From NCBI GenBank assembly GCA_007124535.1, contig SLEY01000602.1:1-8460 (forward strand): a DNA stretch of 8,460 bases. Reading direction: 5' to 3'. Positions within the stretch are counted from its first letter, which is position 1; each line of letters starts with the position of its first letter. Position numbers and translations under genes: made by a program. Positions 1 through 6,134 of the stretch are shown one piece after another. Under the pieces are notes generated by a model. It had not been told where the DNA came from and made no database searches. It saw nothing but the letters and a program-made list of their open reading frames with translations. The stretch is from Planctomycetaceae bacterium. Lineage in GTDB: Bacteria; Planctomycetota; Planctomycetia; Pirellulales; Pirellulaceae.

Positions 1-290
1 CGGCTCCAGTCAGCGGCGTCGTGGTCATTCAAGGCCTCGGACCATTCGTCATGATCCACCCACAGCGCCCCGGGGACATGGGCGGCGTCGTAGTCTTCTC
101 GAGCACGAGCGTCCAACACGATCCAACCGTCCTGTTCCTGCCGTTCGAGCAATTCATCCGGCTCGGCGAGCAATTCGGGACGCACATATTCGGCCGGTTC
201 GCTGCCAATCGCGGCGTCGAGCGGCGAGAGGAGCAGTAGCGGCAACGTGGGGATCAAGATGGAACAACGCATCAGCAACCCCTTTTTCAT
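1..290 (-). CDS. Secreted rhodanese-domain protein, 3' end outside window
   Basis: An open frame starts at the ATG complementary to 288-290 and runs off the left edge, giving 96 visible codons. Residues 1-28 look like a signal peptide: MKKG, then a hydrophobic stretch ending in LLLLSPLDAA. The segment IVLDARAREDYDAAHVPGA (about residues 64-82) is a typical rhodanese strand-helix: the Asp-Ala-Arg turn, then E-x-Y-x-x-x-H-(V/I)-P-G-A. The catalytic Cys loop lies further downstream, so sulfurtransferase activity cannot be judged. The family moves sulfane sulfur, or is catalytically dead and binds ligands. Export suggests an envelope or periplasmic role. No strong Shine-Dalgarno precedes the ATG. 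The start was chosen because the signal peptide begins exactly there. The gene lies 116 bp downstream of the membrane-protein gene on the same strand. It could be a two-domain thiosulfate or mercaptopyruvate sulfurtransferase. Confidence 0.8.
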   Translation of the reverse strand, partial: MKKGLLMRCSILIPTLPLLLLSPLDAAIGSEPAEYVRPELLAEPDELLERQEQDGWIVLDARAREDYDAAHVPGALWVDHDEWSEALNDHDAADWS

Positions 291-373
291 TGCGGTAATA
301 ACCAAGAGCGGCACTCTGCCTTTCCCTCGGTTTTCTAGGCACGGCGTTCCCTTTTGCCAACTCGCTTGGAGAT

Positions 374-390
374 CCCCTAATTTCTAGGGG
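374..390. repeat. Short perfect inverted repeat between two minus-strand genes
   Basis: CCCCTA (374-379) and TAGGGG (385-390) form a perfect 6-bp stem around a 5-nt loop, 17 bp downstream of the membrane-protein stop codon. There is no T-tract on either side, so it is not a textbook intrinsic terminator. It could weakly terminate or protect the upstream transcript. A related TTTTCTAGGCAC motif lies at 331-342. Otherwise 291-406 shows nothing recognisable. Confidence 0.35.
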
Positions 391-406
391 CACTGCGCTT
401 GTTGTT

Positions 407-823
407 CTACACATCCCTGTTCCTGACTACAAGGCCCAAGGAACGACACATCATTGCGAGTCCAAGCAAAACGGCGGCAACGGTCATGCTGCCCAGCAAT
501 GCACGTAGCGGGTAGCGCAACATCCGCGTCTGCCCTGGCCAGAGCGACGGGAGACCGTGTGCGAAAAAGAACGAAAACAGGTAGCTGACCAGTAACGCGA
601 CAAGGAGATTGCCGAACAAATTCAGCCAGGAGAATGCGGAAAGGCCTTGAACCCCGAGGATGTAGATCTCGAAAGGGAATCCAAGACCCTCTAAAATCTC
701 ATCGCGAGATGCCGGCACTCCCCAGCCGGTCACGAAAGGCTCGCCGCTACGATCGAAGTACGAAACACAGTTGGCCAAGACGAACGCCGTGACGGCGAGC
801 ATAAACGCATCCGAACGTTTCAT
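407..823 (-). CDS. Small three-helix membrane protein, uncharacterised
   Basis: This 138-residue protein starts at the ATG at 821-823. It was preferred over upstream in-frame starts because GGAGAG lies 10 nt before it; an alternative ATG at 841 would add six residues. Hydrophobic segments lie at about residues 5-22, 67-88 (very rich in Leu, Val and Phe) and 107-125. Between the first two is a polar loop containing EILEGLGFPFEIY. Planctomycete genomes carry many short hypothetical proteins of this layout: an N-terminal helix, a loop with a G-F-P-F motif, then an N-L-L-V-A-L-L-V helix. The resemblance is from memory and unconfirmed. No catalytic motif is visible and no function can be assigned. 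It sits between the rhodanese gene and the integrase remnant on the same strand. Confidence 0.65.
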   Translation of the reverse strand: MKRSDAFMLAVTAFVLANCVSYFDRSGEPFVTGWGVPASRDEILEGLGFPFEIYILGVQGLSAFSWLNLFGNLLVALLVSYLFSFFFAHGLPSLWPGQTRMLRYPLRALLGSMTVAAVLLGLAMMCRSLGLVVRNRDV

Positions 824-914
824 AGTGACATTTCTCTCCATCAAGGTGCGGCACCAATCCATGGGCCTGGGCCAATCCGACGTGGTGGAACGGGGACGGG
901 CTCCCAATAGTCCC

Positions 915-1433
915 TCAACTCACCCACCTTGACCCGAGGTCGGGGATGATACTGATACGCGCGCTCCCGCACACCAAGGCACCTCCGAGCCATGTTTTCG
1001 ATTCTGGCTCCTCGGCGACCGCCCATTTGAAAACCCGTCTGATGCGACCAACGGGGCGATTGACGACGTTCCGACAGAGATTGCATTTGTCGACCATGGG
1101 CTGCTGCACCGTCTTCAGCCGCTTCGGGCCGAACTGGTTTGCCGAGATACTCCCGAATAGCTCGCGCAGGGGCATCAGTGCCTCCACCATGCAGGCGAAC
1201 CCTTGGGTCGGTTTACCGCTATTGCTGTAGTATGTTTCGGGGAACTGCAAGTACCTCAGAATAAGCACATCGATCTCCAGATCGCATCCATTCGGGCTGC
1301 AATCGGGAGTGGGCCGGCAATCCGTCCTGGCGGCGAGTTCCGCGAGAATGCGGGCGTACTTGGCCCTGCTTTCTGGGGAAAGTGGTAGGACTACCACTTT
1401 TTCCACGATTCTTTGGGCCGCACTGCCCGACAC
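915..1433 (-). pseudogene. Remnant of a tyrosine-recombinase (integrase) gene
   Basis: Roughly 1388 down to 1008 on the minus strand resembles the N-terminal part of planctomycete phage-type integrases. Visible traits are SPESRAKYARILAEL near the start, ETYYSNSGKPT, the PLRELFGSISANQFGPKRLK stretch typical of the SAM-like core-binding domain, and VGRIRRVFKWAVAEE at its end. Immediately after that the frame becomes unrelated sequence and stops at 915-917. The whole catalytic domain (R...HxxR...Y) is missing. Another minus frame at about 905-855 reads RDYWEPVPVPPRRI, faintly like the family's next linker (EPVxPVP), which suggests a frameshift followed by truncation; this is weak. There is no strong start or Shine-Dalgarno, and the GTG at 1433 is only the first plausible start. 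Its closeness to the tRNA-Ala 3' end fits a decayed integrated element. It is almost certainly inactive. Confidence 0.6.
1379..1400. repeat. Perfect 10-bp palindromic stem inside the integrase remnant
   Basis: AAAGTGGTAG at 1379-1388 is repeated inverted as CTACCACTTT at 1391-1400, separated by only GA. The plus strand then continues TT, giving five consecutive T (1398-1402), so it resembles an intrinsic terminator for plus-strand transcription. On the minus strand it encodes the start of the recognisable integrase region. Eight pairs around a six-base loop is the more realistic RNA fold. Confidence 0.5.
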
Positions 1434-1477
1434 AGGCAGGTACGCCCAATCCAGCGTTCGGCAGGGTTTGTGAAGAG

Positions 1478-1550
1478 TGGAGACGAGCGGGCTCGAACCG
1501 CCAACCCCCGGCTTGCAAAGCCGGTGCTCTCCCAATTGAGCTACGTCCCC
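1478..1550 (-). tRNA. tRNA-Ala (anticodon UGC)
   Basis: This is a complete 73-nt cloverleaf on the minus strand. The acceptor GGGGACG pairs with CGTCTCC and includes the G3:U70 wobble that is the identity element of tRNA-Ala. The D-arm is GCTC/GAGC. The anticodon stem CCGGC/GCCGG encloses loop TTTGCAA, with anticodon TGC complementary to 1515-1517. The T-arm loop is TTCGAGC, with one G:U pair at the end of its stem. The discriminator is A at 1478, and CCA is not encoded. All stems pair, so the gene looks functional although an integrase remnant begins 45 nt from its 3' end. Confidence 0.97.
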
Positions 1551-1579
1551 ATCACGCGCTGAAAAACCGCGAGTCGGAA

Positions 1580-1607
1580 ATTATAACCACTTGCCGTCCG
1601 AGAGCAA
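1580..1607 (-). promoter_or_regulatory. Probable sigma-70-type promoter of the tRNA-Ala gene
   Basis: On the minus strand a perfect TATAAT (1580-1585) lies 29 nt upstream of the mature tRNA 5' end. A weaker TTGCTC (1602-1607) is 16 bp further upstream and matches TTGACA at three of six positions. The perfect -10 and its spacing to the tRNA are the main support. Confidence 0.6.
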
Positions 1608-1694
1608 TCGGAGCCAAGGTCATTGCTCGTGTTCGCTGCCTTCTCAAATCCGCGGTCCCCCAAGCATTCGACAGCGAATCAAAGAAGGTATCCC

Positions 1695-1810
1695 GCCCGC
1701 GGTCAGGTTTGTCCGGTTCGGTCGCGAATCGTAGAACGGAATTCATTCCGTTCGCGCTGCGGGAAACGGAATGGATTCCGTTCTACGATGAGACAGTTCT
1801 GACCGCGGGC
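1695..1810. mobile_element. Nested inverted-repeat element, MITE-like
   Basis: The outer arms are perfect 12-bp inverted repeats: GCCCGCGGTCAG at 1695-1706 and its complement at 1799-1810. Inside are 25-bp inverted arms (1728-1752 and 1765-1789) with one mismatch around a 12-nt loop. Each inner arm is itself palindromic: AACGGAAT, two bases, ATTCCGTT. A GTAT occurs just outside each end (1688-1691 and 1812-1815) and could be a target duplication, but it is four bases and not flush with the arms. There is no coding capacity. Terminal inverted repeats plus internal hairpins fit a non-autonomous transposable or dispersed palindromic repeat. A protein-binding or RNA-structure site is the alternative. 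Confidence 0.6.
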
Positions 1811-1826
1811 CGTATAGCTAATACGG
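1810..1826. repeat. Small hairpin abutting the nested repeat
   Basis: CCGTAT (1810-1815), loop AGCTA, then ATACGG (1821-1826) form a perfect 6-bp stem. It shares its first base with the end of the outer repeat arm, so it may belong to the same element. Confidence 0.35.
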
Positions 1827-2395
1827 GTAGCGTGCCCCCCCTTGCGTGCCTTTGCCCGGATTGCGGATGGGGTTGTTGGTTGCGGGCGGAAAGCTGCGTT
1901 AGGTCTGGGGTCCCGTTGTTGTTCTCCCTCAGCTAGCAATCAACATTTGATTAGGGGGTGGTTCGGAGGCGGCCTTGCGCTCCAAGCGCGATATGCGGCA
2001 CTCGCTGTGATGGCTGTGACAGCATTGACTGCTTGGGCCGCAGGGCAGCGGTTGCAGCTGGCGTCTTCCAGCAAATCGCGCCACACCTATGCGAAGGGGC
2101 ATTTTCAGGGGATTTGATGTCATCCGACCTCTTGAGCTGATCGCCAAAATCAGCGCAATCGTTAAAGTCAAACATCTATCCCCCCATTTGCGGCGATGAA
2201 ACGGTGTTACGAAAACCTAATTCCGACAAGTCGCTAATGACGATGTATATATCGCATAGAACACAGATTGACTGTCCGGGATGTTTGGAACCGTTGGCCG
2301 GAGTTCCCCACGTTGCGGCTGGATGCTCCACCGGAAAACAGGTGCGGTGGCCCCCCCGGTTCGGGTTCAAGCGAGTGAATCAAGGAGATCTGGAA
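1827..2395. other. Non-coding stretch and leader of the YTV gene
   Basis: No convincing gene was found here. There is a small hairpin at 1938-1952 (AATCAA/TTGATT), a run of seven C just after 1834 and another at 2351-2357. An AT-rich patch, TGTATATAT at 2244-2252, could hold a -10 element for the YTV gene, but no good -35 pairs with it. Two minus-strand frames (1951-2175 with an ATG preceded by GGGGGG, and 1940-2086 from a GTG) have no recognisable product. Confidence 0.4.
2383..2387 (+). promoter_or_regulatory. Shine-Dalgarno that fixes the YTV protein start
   Basis: AGGAG lies 8 nt before the ATG at 2396-2398. It decides the start against the open frame that continues upstream to 2204, because a signal peptide begins exactly at this ATG. 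Confidence 0.8.
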
Positions 2396-4033
2396 ATGAA
2401 AACAGTCCCAGTCGCACTTACGGCGGTCTGGCTGCTGGCCGCCGCCTTGGTGAGCACGGCCTCGGGGGCTTACGGCGGCGTGGCCAGTTACACCGCGTTC
2501 GGCGGGGGCGCCGAACCGGCCAGTTTCTGCCAAGCCAAGCAGCAGTGTTATACGGTCATGCGCAATGTCCAGCGGGTCGTGTACGAAACCCAAGAGTACA
2601 CCTGTTACCGGAATGTCTACGAAACGGTCTACGAGGACCGGATCATCGACGCGGTACGCTACGTGCACGAAACGCGTTTTCGGGAAGTGGCTTATACGGT
2701 GAAACGCCCGGTGTATGAAACCCGTTACCGGGCAGTCAACTACACCGTCGCCCGTCCCGTCTGGGAGACGCACACGCGTGAGATCCCCTATACGGTCCAG
2801 CGACCGGTCTATGAGACGCACTACCGGACGGTGAACTACACCGTCGCGCGGCCGGTTTGGGAGACGCACACCAAGGAGATCCCCTACACCGTCTATCGGC
2901 CGGTGCATGAGACCCATTATCGAACGGTCAATTACACGGTCGGCCGACCTGTGTGGGAGACCCACACCAAGAAAATCCCCTATACGGTGTATCGACCGGT
3001 CTATGAAACCCACCACAAGACGGTGAACTACACCGTCGCGCGACCGGTCTGGGAAACGCATACCAAAAAGATCCCCTATACCGTCAAGCGCCCGGTTTAC
3101 GAGACGGTGATGCACGAGGTGAAGCGCACGGTAATGAAACCGGTGCATTACCAGAAGACGATCGAAGTCTGTGGAGGCCGTTGGGAGACGCAGATGATCA
3201 AAGTGCCCGGACGCACCCACTGCAAAGTGGTCCGGGAGCCGGGAACTTTGGTCAAGGACCCGTGCAGCTGCGAGACGGTGTACGTACCGGGCAGCGTCCA
3301 TACGTGCAAAGTGCAGGAACCGCCACGCATGATCTACAGAAAGGTGTGGGTCCCCGAAGTCCACCATAAAACGATCGATTACGTCCGCTATGAACCGCAC
3401 GTCGTGATCGAGCAGGTGCCGGTGACGGTCTGCCGCTACGTGACCGAAACCCGCTACAAGGTGCAGGAGTACCAGGTCTGCCGGATGGAGTACGAGTGCC
3501 GAAGCAAAAAAGTACCCTACACCGTTCGACGGATGGTCCCCGAGCAACGGGTTCGCACCATGGCCTATCAGGTCTGCCGGATGGAGTACGAGCAGCGTAG
3601 CAAACAGGTGCCGTACACCGTTCGCCGGATGGTGCCTGAACAGCGGGTGCGGACCGTCGCCTATCAGGTCTGCCGGATGGAGTACGAGCACCGCAGCAAA
3701 CAGGTGCCATATACGGTTTGCCGGATGGTACCCGAACAGCGGGTGCGGACGGTCGCCTATCAGGTCTCTCGAATGGAGTACGAGCAGCGTACGAAGCACG
3801 TGCCGTATACGGTCTGCCGTTACGAATCGGAGACCCACGTGAAAAAGGTGCCGTATACGGTCTGTGTCCCCGTGCCCTACCAAAAGAAGTATACCGTGGC
3901 CCGTACCGTGAAACGCAAAGTGCCGTACACGGTCACTCGTTGCGTGCCGCGGGTGATTTGCGAAAAGGTGCCGGTTACGATCTGTTGTCCGTTGCCCCAG
4001 TGCACGCCGAAATGCCGCACGGGTTGCGTCTGA
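2396..4033 (+). CDS. Secreted YTV-repeat protein, probable cell-envelope component
   Basis: The product is 545 residues. Residues 1-24 form a signal peptide (MKTVPVALTAVWLLAAALVS, then small residues). Array A (100-243) is nine unbroken 16-residue half-units of the type YTVxRPVxETHxxxVN, alternating with YTVxRPVWETHTKxIP. Array B (359-486) is eight half-units alternating YQVCRMEYEQRSKQVP with YTVxRMVPEQRVRTVA, so both have a 32-residue period. A non-repetitive linker (244-358) and a Cys-rich tail with a CCPLPQC motif complete it. There are 23 cysteines, none in array A. Repeats of this YTV type are known from planctomycetes and have been reported in their proteinaceous cell-wall fraction. A structural, disulfide-linked envelope role is therefore inferred, not shown. 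Alternating V/Y/T residues suggest beta strands. No catalytic motif is seen. The gene stands alone, convergent with the operon on its right. Confidence 0.85.
   Translation: MKTVPVALTAVWLLAAALVSTASGAYGGVASYTAFGGGAEPASFCQAKQQCYTVMRNVQRVVYETQEYTCYRNVYETVYEDRIIDAVRYVHETRFREVAYTVKRPVYETRYRAVNYTVARPVWETHTREIPYTVQRPVYETHYRTVNYTVARPVWETHTKEIPYTVYRPVHETHYRTVNYTVGRPVWETHTKKIPYTVYRPVYETHHKTVNYTVARPVWETHTKKIPYTVKRPVYETVMHEVKRTVMKPVHYQKTIEVCGGRWETQMIKVPGRTHCKVVREPGTLVKDPCSCETVYVPGSVHTCKVQEPPRMIYRKVWVPEVHHKTIDYVRYEPHVVIEQVPVTVCRYVTETRYKVQEYQVCRMEYECRSKKVPYTVRRMVPEQRVRTMAYQVCRMEYEQRSKQVPYTVRRMVPEQRVRTVAYQVCRMEYEHRSKQVPYTVCRMVPEQRVRTVAYQVSRMEYEQRTKHVPYTVCRYESETHVKKVPYTVCVPVPYQKKYTVARTVKRKVPYTVTRCVPRVICEKVPVTICCPLPQCTPKCRTGCV
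2693..3124 (+). repeat. Tandem repeat array A in the YTV gene (96-bp unit)
   Basis: Nine 48-bp half-units in perfect phase encode nine 16-residue half-repeats. Adjacent half-units differ consistently (VN-ending against IP-ending), so the true unit is 96 bp. Unit copies differ at many third positions, so the array is not a very recent duplication. It encodes no cysteine. Confidence 0.85.
3470..3853 (+). repeat. Tandem repeat array B in the YTV gene (96-bp unit)
   Basis: Eight 48-bp half-units encode 16-residue half-repeats in the same phase as array A but with a different consensus (C-R-M-E-Y-E / M-V-P-E-Q-R-V). The middle copies are close to identical at DNA level over about 96 bp, closer than copies within array A appear to be, which suggests later expansion or gene conversion. 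Confidence 0.8.
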
Positions 4034-4068
4034 CACCCCCGCGATCGGACTTTTTCAAGCTCTCTAAC

Positions 4069-4105
4069 GATGGGGGACCTGCGGTTGTTGCGCTTGTCCC
4101 CGATC
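4069..4105. repeat. Inverted repeat between convergent genes
   Basis: GATGGGGGAC (4069-4078) and GTCCCCGATC (4096-4105) pair with one mismatch around a 17-nt loop. It lies 35 bp after the YTV stop codon and could contribute to transcription termination, but it lacks a following T-run. The only T-run, 4051-4055, precedes it. Confidence 0.4.
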
Positions 4106-4115
4106 AGGGCTCTCC

Positions 4116-4146
4116 TAGGGTTCGTCGGGCAGGAATGCCCAACCTA
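4116..4146. repeat. Imperfect hairpin, possible dispersed intergenic repeat
   Basis: TAGGGTT (4116-4122) pairs with AACCTA (4141-4146) with one bulged base. Inside, GGGCA (4127-4131) pairs with TGCCC (4136-4140) around GGAA; four unpaired bases (4123-4126) lie on the 5' side only. The inner part, GTCGGGCAGGAATGCCCAAC, resembles short palindromes I recall being scattered between planctomycete genes; copy number was not checked. It may act as a bidirectional terminator here. Confidence 0.45.
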
Positions 4147-4207
4147 CGGAGAGTCGCCCCAGGCCCCGCTTGCAGCGTTGGTGGGCGATCCATTGTGTTT
4201 TGCAGCA

Positions 4208-4783
4208 CTACGCAGGAGGCGGGGGACCGGGCAAGCATCGGGGGTAGGGCAACGCTTGCCGATCGGGTATCGGTTGACCGGTCTCGTCGGCCCACCGCGC
4301 GCGCTGGGCGTCGTTGGCATAGTACTGCAGCCAGATTGCTTCATCCTCGTCGGGGTCCATGAAGCACCAGAAAAGATAGCCATCGCGCCGTTGCATCTTC
4401 TTCTCCGCCGACGGCAGAATGTCGCGAACCAAGATACAGTACAGCTGGCTGTCCGACAAATGGTCCGTATAGGCCAGTACGATCCCTTGTTCGTACAAGC
4501 GGTGGATGGCGTACCAGAGTTGCTGGTGGATCTGATGATCATTCAGCTGAGCGGGCGGGGGCAATTCGAGCGGTGGCGAGAACCAATCTCCGATGGGCAG
4601 TACGGGGGCACATTCCCAGTCGAGCATCAGCTCGAGAAATTCATTCTCCGCCCCCGTTGTCAAATGGTATGGATCCATCCGATCGACCGATTCGTCGCGG
4701 AAAGGCTCCATTTCCTCGCGCAACCGGGCGTTGAGCAGCAACTGGTCGACTTCGTTGGCGCTCTTCGGCAGATGGCTGGGCAT
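4208..4783 (-). CDS. Conserved hypothetical protein of planctomycete type
   Basis: The protein has 191 residues from the ATG at 4781-4783. The open frame continues further upstream, but that stretch reads unlike protein and would overlap the fusion gene. The product is acidic and soluble, with no signal peptide or membrane segment. Notable pieces are ENEFLELMLDWECAPVLPI (46-64), IHQQLWYAIHRLYEQGIVL (85-103), TDHLSDSQLYCILVRDILP (106-124) and ARWADETGQPIP (162-173), ending in a proline-rich tail. I recall planctomycete hypotheticals with the same order of blocks, but no function is known to me. It starts 167 bp after the fusion gene, enough for its own promoter; a weak candidate is TTGCGA (4882-4887) and TACAGT (4860-4865) with a 16-bp spacer. 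No good Shine-Dalgarno is visible. Confidence 0.7.
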   Translation of the reverse strand: MPSHLPKSANEVDQLLLNARLREEMEPFRDESVDRMDPYHLTTGAENEFLELMLDWECAPVLPIGDWFSPPLELPPPAQLNDHQIHQQLWYAIHRLYEQGIVLAYTDHLSDSQLYCILVRDILPSAEKKMQRRDGYLFWCFMDPDEDEAIWLQYYANDAQRARWADETGQPIPDRQALPYPRCLPGPPPPA

Positions 4784-4950
4784 CGCAATTGGGTCCCGAT
4801 CCGTGGTGGAGGCGCCAAGCGGACCACCGAGGTCCCCGCGTGCCTCCTCGATACGGCTGACTGTATCCGCTGAAAAACAACTCGCAAGAGGCGGCTGCAA
4901 TGTTTCCGAGCGCAAACGGCAAGCTTGCTTGAAAGACTCGTGCAAAACCG

Positions 4951-6123
4951 CTACGATCCACAAGCTCTTCCAGTGGTAGGCGGTTCCACCACCGGCAAAC
5001 TCGCCAGATCCAGCTGTTCTAACCAGGAAGGAAGATGGGCAGCGATCTGCTCCGCACAGCGTCCATACGCTTCGACGGTTCCCCCGATCGGGTCGGAGAT
5101 ATCGCCCCCACTTGGATCCAAAAGATGGTTTTTCGTAGCGGCCTCGGGCCATTGGGCGACCAGCGACGAGCGGTGCGCTGCGGTCATCGTCAGGATCTGA
5201 TCGGCGAAGCGGACCAGCACTTCACTGACCGGACGACTCTCATGATGCGCCAGATTCAGACCTCGCCTCCGCATGACGTCGACCGCCTCGGGCGAGGCCG
5301 GCATCCCCGTGCCGGCGGCCAGTCCCGCCGACATGACCAGCACCCCGTGCTGTTCGAGTTCGTCCACCGGACAATTCAAATGCTGGGCAAGTTGGTGTTC
5401 CAGCAGCACCTGGGCCATCGGACTCCGGCAGGTGTTTCCGGTACACACCAGCAGGACCATCAGTCCGGCCGCGCGCTGGATCGCAGCTTCCGTCAACACG
5501 CCGGCGCGCAGGAGGGTTACGCGGTTCGTGTCGACGCGCACGACCGACGAGGGAAGCGCGTATTTGCTGCGGCCGCCATCCAGGACCAAAGCCACGCGGT
5601 CGCCCAAGGCCTGGGCCGCCTGCTCGGCCGTCAGGGCATCCGGTTGCCCGGAAATATTCGCGCTGGACAGCACCAACGGTGCTTCCATCAACCGGAGGGC
5701 TTCCAACACGTGGGAATGGTCCGGCACCCGAAAACCGCACGTTCGCTGGTGGCGTACGGCGCGCTGGACCGGCTCGGGCAACTGGTGCACCAAGCTGTGC
5801 GGGTGACTGGTATCCAGAACCAGCGTTAAAGGTCCCGGCCAACCTCGGCGCGCTAAACGTTGAGCCACCACCGATAAGCCGGGAGCATAATCCAGCACCG
5901 CGTCGGGATGATCGATTGCCAGGGTACAGACCTGACCGCTCGGACGCTGTTTGGCGGCGAGCAAGCCCTCCACGGCCTCCGGGCGTGCGGCGCTGGCTGC
6001 CACACCGTACACCGTTTCGGTGGGAAATACGACCAACTGCCCCTCGGCTAGGGCTTGAACGGCATGGTGAACGGCATCGCGTGCTTCGTCCGCAGAACCT
6101 GGATGGATCACAATGGGCGGCAT
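4951..6123 (-). CDS. TsaC/Sua5 threonylcarbamoyl-AMP synthase fused to LMW protein-tyrosine phosphatase
   Basis: The protein has 390 residues from the ATG at 6121-6123. A TTG at 6136-6138 overlapping the upstream stop is an alternative that adds five residues. Residues 1-215 are a YrdC/Sua5 domain: FPTETVYG (33-40), the K-x-R motif K58/R60 and the S-x-N motif S154/N156. This family makes threonylcarbamoyl-AMP from threonine, bicarbonate and ATP for the t6A37 tRNA modification. Residues 222-373 are a low-molecular-weight phosphatase: P-loop CTGNTCRS (227-234) with nucleophile C227 and R233, and the general acid in SDPIGG (D344). The Sua5 linker and extra domain are absent, so the N-terminal part is TsaC-length. 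LMW phosphatases act on phosphotyrosine proteins, or on arsenate in relatives. The gene follows the HAD gene by 11 bp, so coupling is likely. No residue of either active site seems lost. Confidence 0.88.
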   Translation of the reverse strand: MPPIVIHPGSADEARDAVHHAVQALAEGQLVVFPTETVYGVAASAARPEAVEGLLAAKQRPSGQVCTLAIDHPDAVLDYAPGLSVVAQRLARRGWPGPLTLVLDTSHPHSLVHQLPEPVQRAVRHQRTCGFRVPDHSHVLEALRLMEAPLVLSSANISGQPDALTAEQAAQALGDRVALVLDGGRSKYALPSSVVRVDTNRVTLLRAGVLTEAAIQRAAGLMVLLVCTGNTCRSPMAQVLLEHQLAQHLNCPVDELEQHGVLVMSAGLAAGTGMPASPEAVDVMRRRGLNLAHHESRPVSEVLVRFADQILTMTAAHRSSLVAQWPEAATKNHLLDPSGGDISDPIGGTVEAYGRCAEQIAAHLPSWLEQLDLASLPVVEPPTTGRACGS

Positions 6124-6134
6124 AAGGATATCGA

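Noticed and set aside
154..414. Minus-strand 86-codon frame overlapping the rhodanese start
   Set aside because: It is out of frame with the signal peptide and rhodanese motif, and is Arg/Ala-rich in the manner of a shadow frame.
1382..1936. Plus-strand 184-codon frame
   Set aside because: It runs across the tRNA gene and the nested inverted repeat in antisense and has no plausible protein features.
1940..2086. Minus-strand 48-codon frame from GTG, containing SCNRCPAAQAVNAVTAITAS
   Set aside because: It looks somewhat protein-like, but it is Ala-rich in GC-rich DNA, has no Shine-Dalgarno, starts just after a stop and matches nothing known to me.
1951..2175. Minus-strand 74-codon frame with ATG and GGGGGG upstream (MFDFNDCADFGDQLK...)
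   Set aside because: There is no recognisable family, its composition turns odd after about 30 residues, and other frames overlap it equally well. A small unknown or broken gene cannot be excluded.
2204..2395. N-terminal extension of the YTV protein by 64 residues
   Set aside because: It would bury the signal peptide internally, and the Shine-Dalgarno at 2383-2387 supports the ATG at 2396.
2693..3853. Regular DNA repeats that could suggest a CRISPR array
   Set aside because: The repeats are contiguous 96-bp coding units without unique spacers and preserve one reading frame.
2234..4036. 600-codon open frame antisense to the YTV gene
   Set aside because: It mirrors the repeat structure of the sense gene and arises from its codon use. 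The sense frame has a signal peptide, a Shine-Dalgarno and recognisable repeats; the antisense has none of these.
4070..4873. Plus-strand 267-codon frame opposite the hypothetical gene
   Set aside because: It is the complement of the better-supported minus-strand gene and contains no recognisable motif.
4784..5152. N-terminal extension of the 191-residue hypothetical protein
   Set aside because: It would overlap the end of the Sua5-phosphatase fusion gene and translates to low-complexity, unprotein-like sequence.
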